Shown here: piece after piece, positions 47,857-58,795 of the stretch
How the letters are laid out: the number at the start of each line of letters is the position of its first letter
Position numbering within the stretch: the stretch's first letter is position 1
Notes under the pieces: model-generated
Seen by the model: only the letters and a program-made list of their open reading frames with translations
What the model was told of the DNA's origin: nothing
Databases searched by the model: none
Translations under genes and position numbers: made by a program
Source of the DNA: Liquidambar formosana
Taxonomy: Eukaryota > Streptophyta > Magnoliopsida > Saxifragales > Altingiaceae
Length of the DNA stretch: 64,000 nucleotides
Assembly (NCBI GenBank): GCA_039720395.1
Contig: CM077826.1
Location: forward strand, 23,392,430-23,456,429
Direction: 5' to 3'

Positions 47857-48077
47857 GGTATATACCAAGAAACTAACATGTGAGATATATATTTGGTGAA
47901 ACATACCTGTGTGAATGATGGGCTTAACTTAACTAGGGAAGTATTCCAAGAAACTAACATGTGAGAAGTATGTACCCTAGAGGCAAAATGATTGGAACTT
48001 GCTTATGAAGCAATAGACAAAGAGTTGTCTTCTTACTGTGGGTTAGAAGTCAAGAAACTAACATGTGAGGCTTCTAG
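47857..48077 (+). promoter_or_regulatory. E5 leader hairpin array, shared 17-nt loop
   Basis: H1 is at 47857-47893, H2 at 47936-47977 and H3 at 48043-48077. All loops are AAGAAACTAACATGTGA. Stems are GGTATATACC with GATATATATT, GTATTCC with GAAGTAT plus an outer GGG/CCC, and TTAGAAGTC with GGCTTCTAG. H3 ends 170 nt before the gag ATG. Confidence 0.7.
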
Positions 48078-48246
48078 GTCATAGTGGGACCCCAATCCCC
48101 ATTAGGAATAAGATTCCCGAATTCCATTAGAGGGTGTTTGGAATTTGATAAAATAGTGGGAGGTACCATATGATTAAAGACCCGATCATTATGGATTAAA
48201 AAGGAAATCTAATTCTCTATTTAATTTTTATATGTAGTTCATAGAA

Positions 48247-48970
48247 ATGGCTCACCTCAACTCGTTATCCAAAATATTGGACATCAACCGTTTGACTGGA
48301 CCAAATTGTCTTGATTGGCTTAGGAATCCAAAAATTGTTTTGGATTCCAAGAATCTTACCTATGCACTTCATAATCCACTTCCCATTGCTACTGCTGAGG
48401 CTACAACTCAGCAAGAGAAAGACGCTTACCAGAAGCGCATGGACGACGATCTCATGGCAAGGTGCTATATGATGGTATTTATGAGTCTCGAGCTTAAGAA
48501 GCAACATGAGTCCATGGGAAGTGCTTACGAGATTTTTATCAACATACAAGAATTGTATGGGAAGGAATTCTTGCTTGAATTTAATGAAGCTGCTACTTCC
48601 AAGTCTAAGCTCAAGCCCAAGGGCAAGGGCATAGGCAAGGGCAAGAGTACCCAAAGGAAGAAGAAAGGTAGCAACAAAGCCAAAGGAACCTGTTTTCACT
48701 GTGGCAAAGATGGGCACTAGAAACGTAACTACCGGGAGTATCTGGATACTCTAAAGAACCAACCTTTGGAAGGTACGGATCATGCTCTAAACTAAATGTT
48801 AGTTCTGCTTCCATTTGGGTACTTAATTCTGATGTGAATTTTGAATTCCATGCAGAATCTAGTGGGAAGCAGAAGGCAGAGTAAAGGCGGATCAACCCTA
48901 CAAGTGGGGAATGGAGCAAACGTTGCTGCATTAGCTGTGGGGCTTGTTGCTTGACTCTACCTAATGGAGT
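48247..48970 (+). pseudogene. E5 gag-protease, deleted and stopped
   Basis: An ATG at 48247 begins MAHLNSLSKILD. As in E2, [10 protein letters not shown] joins directly to a basic linker, so the C-terminal capsid part is missing. The zinc knuckle CFHCGKDGH is followed by TAG at 48718-48720, a Trp-to-stop change. Beyond it the protease is fragmentary (WVLDSGA reads as a frameshifted remnant near 48817). A short deletion (GCTCTAAACTAAATGTTAG near 48784) is shared with E6. Confidence 0.82.
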
Positions 48971-50820
48971 AGTTTAGAAATAATAGTTAGCTATCTTTAC
49001 ATTCCAGAAGTTATTAGAAACATTAATTTTATTTCAGTTTTATCTAAACGAGGTTTTAGTTTGATTTAATAAATGTTTTCTATTAAATGAAGAGTTCATT
49101 ACTTCTGGAGTTTATATAGATGGCCTTTATTTTCTAAACTTTATTGCAAATATGAATTACAATGGAGCATGATAGTTCTAAATTGAATGCTAATAAACCG
49201 AAGAGAACAAGATATACATAGTGATGTATGTAGAAGTTTCTCTAACTTTACAACCTTTACCGATGATTCAGTCTAGTTTTGGGTGTGTATACTTAATGAA
49301 GTACAAATCAGAAACATTTGAAAGGTTCAAAGAATTCAGATATGAAGTAGAGAAACAAACCGGTAAAAGTATTAAAGCTCTTCGATTAGATTGGGGAGGC
49401 GAATATTTAACCGGTTAATTTTTAGATCAACTTGTTCAAATGGGCATTCAATCACAATGGACACCTCTTGGAACACCATAACTTAATGGTGTGTCAGAAA
49501 GGAGGAAGAGGACCTTATTGGATATGGTCCGATCCATGATAAGTTACAACGAGCTAATATTTTCCTTATTAGGATATGCCCTAGAAATTGCCACGTACCT
49601 GTGAAACAGAGTTCAAACCAAGGCTGTCCCTTAAGACCTATATGAGATATGGAAAGGGAAGCACCAAACCTTAAGCATGTTAAGGTATGGGGGTTGCACT
49701 GTATATGTAGAGACACATGATGTAACCAAATTGGAAATCAAGATAACTTGAACATAGGTTTATGGATTATCCTAAATAGAGTTTAGGATACTAAGTCTAT
49801 TATCCTAATGAACAAAAGGTGTTTTGTTTGTATGTTTGCAATCTTTCTTGAAAAAGAGTTTATTCAAGAAGGTAGCAACAACAGGAAAATAGAACTCAAA
49901 GAGTTGTCTAATGAGACACAAACCGACATTGATGCAACCCCTGTCCCTGTTGAGACAGAACCCATTATTGTACCATGATTGTACAAAGGGTTAGTGGGAG
50001 TGCGATCATATTTTAGTCCTATAAGTGAATGACGTTCTACTTATTAGGGAATAATGTAGAGACGTTGTCAACAGTGAAAAATTAGTTTTTCACAAAGTTT
50101 CTCCATAAAAGATTTGGAAGAAGCATCCTATATTCTAGGAATAGAGGTCTATAGAGATAGATCTTAAAGGATGCTAAGTCTCTCCCAATTGAAGTACATA
50201 GACAAGATTTTGAAAGAGTTCAAAATGCATGATTCCAAAAGGAGGTCTAATTCCTGTCAGACATGGAATCAAGTCGTCTATAACTAAAAGACCAGATATC
50301 AGTTTTGCTGTAAATGTTACGAGCAGATATCAGGCAGACCCAGATAAGGAACACTGGGAAGCAGTCAAGGCTATCCTTAAGTTCTTGAGAAGAACTAAAG
50401 GACCTATGCCTTGCCTATGGAGAAAGAAACTTGAAATGGTTGGTAGAACGGATACAGATTTTCAATCTGACGATGATGATAGGAGATCAACATCGAGGTA
50501 TGTTCTCACCTTAAATGGTAGAGCTGTAAATTTGAGTGCATTGCTGCATGTTTGGATGAGTAAGTTCATTGTAGAACTAGGAGTGGTTCCTGACATTGAT
50601 AAGCCTTTACTATTGTTTTTGTGACAACAATAAGGCTAGTGCTCAAGACAAGGATCCACGGTCTCATCAAAAGTCCAAACTTTAAGTGGCAATTCCAAGT
50701 GATTAGAGAGATCATTGGAAGAGATGACATATACATATAAAAGTTTAAAAGAACAGAGAATAAAGAAGACCCCTTTACTAAAGCTATGACCCAAGTGTGT
50801 TGGATCACCACCGACAGGAT
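48971..50820 (+). pseudogene. E5 pol remnant with large deletions
   Basis: Fragments of integrase ([31 protein letters not shown] near 49291-49385), of the integrase C-terminal region, and of RNase H ([19 protein letters not shown] near 50450) remain. The integrase zinc domain is deleted near 49212, a deletion shared with E6. The RT core is lost by a junction near 49975-49990 (GTACC...TTGTAC), which brings the linker next to the region just before the YVDD site. A further deletion near 50283 removes part of the RT/RNase H connection. Confidence 0.8.
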
Positions 50821-50856
50821 ATGAGTATGAGATACATGGTGGATTGGCTATAGTGC

Positions 50857-50867
50857 AAGTGGGAGAT
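50857..50867 (+). other. Polypurine tract of E5
   Basis: AAGTGGGAGAT directly before TGTTAGG of the 3' LTR. Confidence 0.85.
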
Positions 50868-52559
50868 TGTTAGGATTATGCCCTAGAGCCAATCATGGAG
50901 ATGATTGTTTAGGGATTAGGAACAATCAATTGATTTCATTTATATATGTCACATTTATTATTGATTTAATAAAATGGCTTATTCTATTATGTTTATATGC
51001 ATCATTTATATTTACATAATATGTCCATGGAGTTAGAGTTGAGAATATGAAATTACAAAGGGTTGTAATTTTGAGACTGTAAATATATCTCTGTACTAAA
51101 CTCCTAAATCATTCCTAGTTGAAGGTTCACTATGATGGACAGTAATGAACCATAGGACTAGCACTTGTTAGGTTGACTCTATAGGAGGATAGCTAGTCTC
51201 AAGCTATTTGTGTGGAGACACTACAACCAACAAGTGGGTGCCTATTATAAGAATAGGTACACTGAATGTGACCAAAGATATGAGATAAACTGAATGGAGT
51301 TTTAACCTGCCTATCAATTAGTTTCTCATTGTTATAGTGGTACAAGTAATCCTTAGACCTGAGACACCATGGTTGTCTCATACATGTAGCTTTAGAAGTT
51401 TGATAACACTAAGTGCATATCCTATTCAGGGGTCTGTAAGGGTGTTCATTGGCCCTACTGCTATGTGTGTGAAGGCATGTGAGTGATCAACAAGGAATCC
51501 ATCACTCTCAGGAAAAAGAGAGTGAATGTCTCATACAACATTCATTGAATATAACTCATTAAATCCATGGGCCCATGGTAGAATGAATATGGAAAGGAGT
51601 TTCCATAAGTTCATCATTGAGTTGATATTAATGAATGAGTATAAAGTAATTGAACTAGGGACTTGACAGACTTCCATATCCTATTAGTTCAATTGGAGAC
51701 ATTGTGTTGATGGAAGGATGGAATTGTAACCTGTAAACTATAACAGAAGGGTTCTTTGTAAATGACTATTCACCTCATTAAGGACCACACCATGAGCCAT
51801 ATGCTAGGTGTTACTCATGGTTAGTAGAAGCCCCAATTGATATAAATGAGTTATAATCAATTAGGGAATTGAAAGGAGTTTCAATTAGACCCTTAATGGA
51901 AAGTGTTCCATTGTGCACAACTTGTGCTGTTCCTACTACTTGATGATGTGAACCCAATGGGTCACACACTGATCATGCTAAGAGAGCTTGATTGTCTATG
52001 AGAGAAAGGGTATAAGTGATTAAAGAAAAGTTCTTTAAGGGGCTAATTTGTATTTGATGCAAACTAGTGAGCTAATTGTGTAATTAAGAGTAATTACACA
52101 AATTAGTTTAGGGTTTGGAATCCTCCCTTGGCCGGCCCTATTAGTGGGCTATATAATGCCCACTATAAGGTGATGACATCATCACAATCACTCCTTCCCA
52201 AGGGCTGGCTGAAAATTACAGCTCTCCCTCTCTCTCTCTCTTTCTTCTCCACCTTTAGCAACAACAAGGAAGAAGAAGGAAAGGACTTCAAGCTCAAGCT
52301 AAGTGTGGATACCGTTGGAGGCAGCACACTTGGGCTGCTCATTCACCACTGTCCGGAGACAAAGCTTGGAGCAAAAAGGAGAAGACAAAGCTTGGAGCAT
52401 AAAGGAGAAGACATTAATCAACTGTAAGTAATCCCAACTCTCTTGGTAGTTAGGGTTTATGTTTTTGTATTATGCATAATCGGATTCATGGGTTTGGGAA
52501 TCGTAGGAAAATTTTAATTCCGCCCTTTGTAGTTTTCCTCCCTAGTTAGATTCCCAACA
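50868..52559 (+). repeat. E5 3' LTR
   Basis: This 1692-bp LTR runs from TGTTAGGATTATGCC to GATTCCCAACA and is almost identical to the 5' copy outside the nested insertion. The inverted repeat GTGATGA-CA-TCATCAC is at 52170-52185, about 20 bases after the TATA box. Confidence 0.92.
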
Positions 52560-54687
52560 GGTCCATGATGAGTTACACCACTTACTATTGTCCTTTTGGG
52601 GACATACCCTAGAAACTGCCGCATATTTGTTAAACAGAGTTCCAACCAAGGCTATCCTTAAGACACCATATGAGATATAGAAAAAGAGAGCACCAAGCCT
52701 TAAACATGTTAAGGTATGGGGTTACACCGCATATGTAAAGACATATAATGCAACCAAATTGGGATCAAGATCAATTAAATGTAGGTTTATGGGTTATCCT
52801 AAGGAGAGTTTAGGATACTACTTCTATTATCCTGATGAACAAAAGGTGTTTGTTAGTAAGTTTACAGTCTTTCTTGAAAAAGAGTTTATTCAAGAAGAAG
52901 GCAACAACAGGAAAATAGAACTCAAAGAATTGTCTGATAAGACACAAATCGATAATGATCCAACCCCTGTCCCTGATGAGATAAAACTCACTAATGTACC
53001 ATAACCTCTCCGTAGATCGACTAGGGTATCTATAGCACCTAAGAGATATAGATTTCTCAACCATAATGCAAAGGAATTGTTCTTTGGTGATAGAGAACAA
53101 CCAGATGACCCTACTACATATAGACAGGCAATTTCAGATATTGATTTGAATAAATGGCTAGAAGTTATGAAATCCTAAATAGATTCGATGCATTCCAATA
53201 AAGTTTGGACTTTAGTTGATCCACCAGAAGGTATAGTACCTATTGGCTGCAAATGGATCTTCAAAAGGAAGATAGGCTCAGATGGAAAGGTAGAGACCTA
53301 TAAGGCTAAGCTAGTGGTGAAAGGTTACCGACAAAGACATGGTATAAACTATAAGGAAACTTTCTCACTAGTGGCTATGCTAAAATCCATTAGGATCTTG
53401 TTAGCTATAGCTGCACACTACGATTATGAGATATGGCAAATGGATGTAAAGACCGCCTTCTTTAATGGCAACATTAAGAAAGACATTTATATGCAGCAAC
53501 CTGAGCGTTTTACATTTAGTGGTGATGACCACAAAGTGTGCAAGCTATAACGGTCCATTTATGGACTTAAACAAGCTTCTAGAAGTTGAAACATCTGATT
53601 CAATGAGGCAATTAAATCGTTTGGTTTCCTACAAAATATGGATGAACTATGTGTGTACAAGAAAGTTAGTGGGAGTGCGATCACCTTTTTGGTCCTTTAT
53701 ATTGATGACATTCTACTTATTGGGAATAATGTAGAGATGTTATCAAAAGTGAAAGAGTGGCTTTCACAGAATTTCTCCATAAAAGATTTGGGAGAAGCAT
53801 CCTATATTTTGGGAATAAAGGTCTATAGAGATAGATCTAAAAGGATGTTAGGTCTCTCCCAATCAATGTACATAGACAAGATTTTGATAAGGTTCAAAAT
53901 GGATGATTCCAAAAGAAGTCTAATTCCTATTAGACATAGAATTAAATTGTCTAAAAGCAAGAGCCCTAAAACACCAGATGAGATTAAATACATGAGGAAG
54001 ATTCCCTATGCTTCTGCAATAGGGAGTCTGATGTATGCCATGCTATGTACAAGACCAGATATCAGTTTTACTGTAAGTGTTACGAGTAGATATCAGGCAG
54101 ACCTAGGTAAGAAACACTAGGAAGTAGTCAAGGCTATCCTTAAGTACTTAAGAAGAACTAAAGACCTATACCTTGTCTATAGAGAAAGAAACTTGGAAAT
54201 GGTTGGTTACATAGATTCAGATTTTTAATCTAACGATGATAATAGGAAATCAACATCAGGGTATGTTTTCACCTTAAATGACGGAACTATAAGTTAGAGG
54301 AGCTGTAAGCAAGATACTACAACAGACTCCACTACAAAGGCTGAGTACATTCCTGCTTTAGAGACGGCTTAGGAAGATGTTTGGATGAAGAAGTTCATTA
54401 CAAAACTAGGAGCAGTTCCTGCCATTGAGAAGCCTTTACCATTGTTTTGTGACAATAACGGGGCTATTGCTCAAGCCAAAAAACCACGGTCTCATAAAAA
54501 ATCCAGACACATTGAGCGGCGATTCCATGTGATTAGAGAGATCATTAGAAGAAGTGACATAAGCACTCAAAAGATTGACACAACTAAGAATGTAGTAGAC
54601 CCCTTCACTAAAGCTATGACCCAAGTGTAGTTGGATCACCACCAACAGGAAATGGGTATTAGATACATGGTGGATTGGCTATAGTGC
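52560..54687 (+). pseudogene. E4 integrase C-terminus, reverse transcriptase and RNase H, decayed
   Basis: After the right GGTCC the integrase of E4 resumes (ATGATGAGTTACACC). RT is recognisable over its whole length: [41 protein letters not shown] and YIDDILLIG (YVDD changed to YIDD). RNase H keeps DSDF, RKSTSGY, STTKAEY (catalytic Glu context TTEAEY altered to TTKAEY) and CDNNGA. About a dozen stops are present, mostly Trp or Gln codons turned to stops. It ends at VDWL near 54680, next to the PPT. Confidence 0.85.
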
Positions 54688-54698
54688 AAGTGGGAGAT
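54688..54698 (+). other. Polypurine tract of E4
   Basis: AAGTGGGAGAT directly before TGTTAGTAGTATGCC. Confidence 0.85.
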
Positions 54699-55636
54699 TG
54701 TTAGTAGTATGCCCTAGAGCCAATCATAGAGATAATTGTTTAGGGATAAAGAACAATCATTTTATTTCATTTATGTATGCCACATTTATTATTGAATTAA
54801 TAAAAGGGCTAATTCTATCATGTTTATTTGCATTCTTATATTTACATGATATGTCCATGGAGTTAGAGTTGAGAATATGGAATTACAAAGAGTTGTAATT
54901 TTGAGACTGTAAATATATCTCTGTACTAAACTCCTAAAACATTCCTAGTTGAAGGTTCACTATGATGGACAATAATAAACCATAGGACTAGCACTTGTTA
55001 GGTTGACTCTTTAGGAGGATAACTAGTTTCAAGTTATTTGTGTGGAGACACTACAACCAATATGTGGGTGACTATTACAAGAATAGGTACATTGAATGTG
55101 ACCAAAGATATGAGATCAACTGAGTGGAGTTTTAACCTGCCTATTAATTAGTTTCTCATTGTTATAGTGGTATAAGTAATCCTTAGACCTGAGACACTAT
55201 AGTTGTATTATGCATATAGCTTTAGAAGTTTGATAACACTAAGTGTAGATCCTTATAGGGGTTTGCAAGGGTGTTCAATAGCCCTATTGCTATGTGCATG
55301 AAGTTATGTGAGTGATCAACAAGGAATCCATTACTCTTAGGAAAAAGAAAGAGAGAGAATGTCTCATATAGCATTCATTAATATAACTCATAAAGTCCAT
55401 GGCCATGGTAGGATGAATACAGAAAGAGTTTCCATAAGTTCATCATTGAGTTGATATTCATGATTGAGTATAAAGTAATTAAATTAGGGATATGACGAAC
55501 TTCTATATTTTATTTGTTTAATTGGAGACATTGTGTAGATGGAAGGATGTAATTGTAACCTATAAACTATAACAAAAGGGTTTTATGTGAGATACCAATT
55601 CACCTCACTAAGGACCACAGCATGAGCTATTGCTAG
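54699..55636 (+). repeat. E4 3' LTR, first 938 bp, cut by E6
   Basis: It begins TGTTAGTAGTATGCCCTAGAGCC and is clearly more diverged from the other LTRs than they are from each other. It stops at GCTAG (55632-55636), the presumed target duplication of E6. The remainder must lie to the right of the window. Confidence 0.85.
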
Positions 55637-57337
55637 TGTTAGGATTATGCCCTAGAGCCAATCATAGAGATAATTGTTTAGGGATTGGGAACAAACATTT
55701 GATTTCATTTATATATGTCACATTTATTATTGATTTAATAAAAGGGTTTATTCTATTATGTTTACATGCATCATTTATATTTACATAATATGTCCATGGA
55801 GTTGGAGTTGAGAATATGAAATTACAAAGGATTGAAATTTTGAGACTGTAAATATATCTCTGTACTAAACTCCTAAATCATTCCTAGTTGAAGGTTCACT
55901 ATAATGGACAGTAATGAACCATAGGACTAGCACTTGTTAGTTTGACTTTATAGGAGGATAGCTAGTCTCAAGCTATTTGTGTGGAGACACTACAACCAAC
56001 AAGTGGGTGCCTATTATAAGAATAGGTACACTGAATGTGACCAAAGATATGAGATAAACTGAATGGAGTTTTAACCTGCCTGTCAATCAGTTTCTCATTG
56101 TTATAGTGGTACAAGTAATCCTTAGACCTGAGACACCATGGTTGTCTTATGCATGTAGCTTTAGAAGTTTGATAACACTAAGTGCAGATCCTATTCAGGG
56201 GTCTGTAAGGGTGTTTATTGGCCCTACTGCTATGTGTGTGAAGGCATGTGAGTGATCAACAAGGAATCCATCACTCTCAGGAAAAAGGGACTGAATGTCT
56301 CATTTAGCATTCATTGAATATAACTCATTAAATTCATGGGCCCATGGTATAATGAATATAGAAAGGAGTTTCCATAAGTTCATCATTGAGTAGATATTAA
56401 TGAATGAGTATAAAGTAATTGAACTGGGGACTTGACAGACTTCCATGTCCTATTAGTTCAATTGGAGACATTGTGTTGATAGAAGGATGTAATTGTAACA
56501 TGTAACCTATAACAGAAGGGTTCTTTGTAAATGACTATTCAACTCATTAAGGACCATACCATGAGCCATATGCTAGGTGTTACTCATGGTTAGTAGAAGC
56601 CCTAATTGATATAAGAGAGTTATAATCAATTAGGGAATTGGAAGGAGTTCCAATTAGACCCTAAATGGAAAGAGTTCCATTGTGCACACCTCGTGCTATC
56701 CCTACTACTTGATGATGTGAACCCAATGGGTCACACACTCATCATGCTAAGAGAGCTTGAAAGTCTATGAGAAAAAGGGCATAAGTGAATAAAAGAATTG
56801 TTCTTAAGGGGAAAATTTATATGGGATATAAATTAGAGGGGTTAAGTTGCAATTATGTATAATTACAACTTAACTCATATGAGGAATAGGATTCCTTACT
56901 AGGGCCGGCCCTATTAGTGGGCTATATAAAGCCTCACATGTGATGTGATGACATCACTTGAATCATAATTCACTCTCCCCAAGGGTTGGCCGAAATTCCC
57001 AAAGAGGCTCTCTCTCTCTCTCCCTCTTCTCCACCTCTAGCAACAACGAGGAAGAAGAAGGAAAGGACTTCAAGTTCAAGCTAGGTGTGGATATCGTTGG
57101 AGGCAGTACACTTGAACTGCTCATTCATTACTGCTCGGAGTTCAAGATTGGAGCAAAAAGGAAAAGACAAAGCTTGGAGCATAAAGGAGAAGACTTTAAT
57201 CAACTGTAAGTATCCTAACTCTCTATGTAGTTAGGGTTTTGTTTTGTATTATGCATAATTGGATTCATGGGATTGGGAATCGTAGGAAAATTTTAATTCC
57301 GCCTTTGTATATTTTCCTTCCTATTCGATTCCCAACA
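55637..57337 (+). repeat. E6 5' LTR
   Basis: This 1701-bp LTR runs from TGTTAGG to TTCCCAACA. A TATA box (GCTATATAAAGC) is near 56921-56932, followed by GTGATGACATCAC, a perfect inverted repeat around one central base, near 56945-56957, and a CT microsatellite near 57008-57024. Confidence 0.9.
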
Positions 57338-57338
57338 G

Positions 57339-57351
57339 TGGTATCAGAACC
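57339..57351 (+). other. Primer binding site of E6
   Basis: TGGTATCAGAACC: one mismatch (G to A) to the usual initiator tRNA-Met complement. Confidence 0.85.
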
Positions 57352-58619
57352 ATGATTATGCCTAATACAAACTGCATATGGGCTGTATTTTATGGTAAAA
57401 TTGATTGGTTAATGAACTAGGGTTCATGTTCATGCATTAGAATGGTTTCCCTCTCATGGTTGATCCTAGGGTTATTGAACCCTAGGTTAATTCTCCTTCT
57501 ACTCCTCTTCTAAAATATGTTTTAGAGCTGCCGTTTATTCAAGAGTTGAATAGGGATTGAGTTTGGAGAAGAATAGTTTTCATGGTAGCCATGAAAAATC
57601 GTCATCTTGTTTTGCATGCCAAAATCAGAGTTCTTCTCCAATATTTTTGACCCATATATAGTTAGAAAGCTCTTTGAATCAGCTTTACAACCCATTAAAC
57701 GGTTCGTCGATCCGAGTTTTGTACTGAAAGTTATGAATTTTTTACTACAGACTGTCAGGGAAGACAGTTTTGCTCGGGAATGATGCAACAGCCACAATTG
57801 TGAGTTTTTGATGGAGATCAAAGGCATGGCAATGGTTGTCACCACTTGGGTTATGTTCTAGACATGGTAGGAAAGGGTTCCCAAGCATTCGGATGCATCA
57901 TAATTGGATTATGATTCTAGAACAGAAGGAAGAAGGAGAAGACCACCATGTTCGAATCTGGGTTTCAAAACCTTATGATTCTTGCTACTGTTATGATATG
58001 AAATCTCTGTAAAATTGATGAATAATCATTATAGGATTATTATATATGATGTATAGATCATATTCTTTAAGTTTCAAAAGAGTCTTGATGCATAAAGAAT
58101 CAAAAAGTTTGATTTCTTTGAAGAACACAGCAGGCTGTTTTTCTGCAAAAAGTCATCAATGGAGTTTCATTCATAACTTGAGTTAGGGAACTCCAAATTG
58201 CATGAAACCACTTCCATTAGTTTCCTAAGACATGTAGGATACTAGGAAAAATAATTTGGTAGCCTGAGTTAATCATCTTGCTGGGTTTTAAATCAGTTTG
58301 CGAACATGGACAGTATGCTGTAAAATTCTGGACAGCCCACTGTTCTTGAATTGTTTAGAACAATTGGGGATGATTTGATCATCCAAACCACTTCAATTAG
58401 CTTAGTAATTCATGTAGGGACATGATACAAAAGCTGGTTTTGTTGGTGGAGTCGAATTGATTGAGTTTTAGAAACAATTGTGACCTTGGAAGTCCTCCCA
58501 TGGTGGCGCCAACACGGGTTCTTGAAACCCTAATCAATTGTCGATGATGGCAGCCCTCTTGGCCACTCCACATATGTCCTAGGGCTAGGCCACGACCCTA
58601 GCAAGTGTCCCTTGGTTGT

Positions 58620-58795
58620 CCTTGGCTCCCCATGCTTGGTGGTGGCCATGGCAACCTTGCTTAGCCTTGGCAGTCCCCTGGCCAAGCCATGGCAGCCCCC
58701 TGGCCTAGCCGTGCCCAAGCCTTGGCAGCCCTCTAGCCTAGCCATGGCAGCCCCCTAGCCAAGCCATGGCAGCCCACTAAAGTGGCAGCAGCCTT
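58620..58795 (+). repeat. Imperfect CCATGGCAGCC tandem repeats in E6 leader
   Basis: Words such as GCCATGGCAGCCCCCT and GCCTTGGCAGCC recur at least six times with irregular spacing of about 22-33 bases. E5 has only about two units at the same place (46000-46035), so the array expanded in E6. Confidence 0.65.

Larger units (their letters stand above)
44701..48246 (+). other. E5 untranslated leader
   Basis: The 3.5-kb leader has, in order, the antisense frame (44870-45199, minus strand), a GC-rich block with CCATGG words (about 45900-46050), three CCAAT palindromes (46162-46186, 46341-46364 and 46531-46555) among CCCTAAA-like words, the CT-rich sense frame (47151-47348, starting at TTG), the long stem-loop (47758-47807) and the shared-loop hairpin array (47857-48077). 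Confidence 0.75.
40203..52559 (+). mobile_element. E5: Angela-type element with deleted pol
   Basis: E5 is flanked by GGTCC at 40198-40202 and 52560-52564. LTRs of about 1694 bp (net, after removing the nested solo LTR) and 1692 bp differ little. The PBS has one change (TGGTTTCAGAGCC). The leader is long; gag lacks the same in-frame segment as E2; pol lacks the integrase zinc domain, most of RT and part of the RT/RNase H connection. The LTRs belong to subfamily A. E5 cannot encode its own transposition proteins. Confidence 0.9.
34821..55636 (+). mobile_element. E4: decayed Angela-type element, host of most insertions on the right side
   Basis: E4 is reconstructed from collinear plus-strand pieces: an LTR portion (34821-35328), leader (35613-35872 and 37534-38348), gag-protease-integrase (38349-40202), integrase-RT-RNase H (52565-54640), PPT (54688-54698) and the first 938 bp of its 3' LTR (54699-55636). 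The left end of its 5' LTR lies beyond the G1 insertion, outside the window. Many stops show it is old. It contains G1, a solo LTR, E5 and E6. Confidence 0.8.

Noticed and set aside
47857..48077. CRISPR-like array (short repeats with unique spacers)
   Set aside because: Only three repeats, in a plant retrotransposon leader, with hairpin arms belonging to the spacers and not to the repeats; no cas genes.
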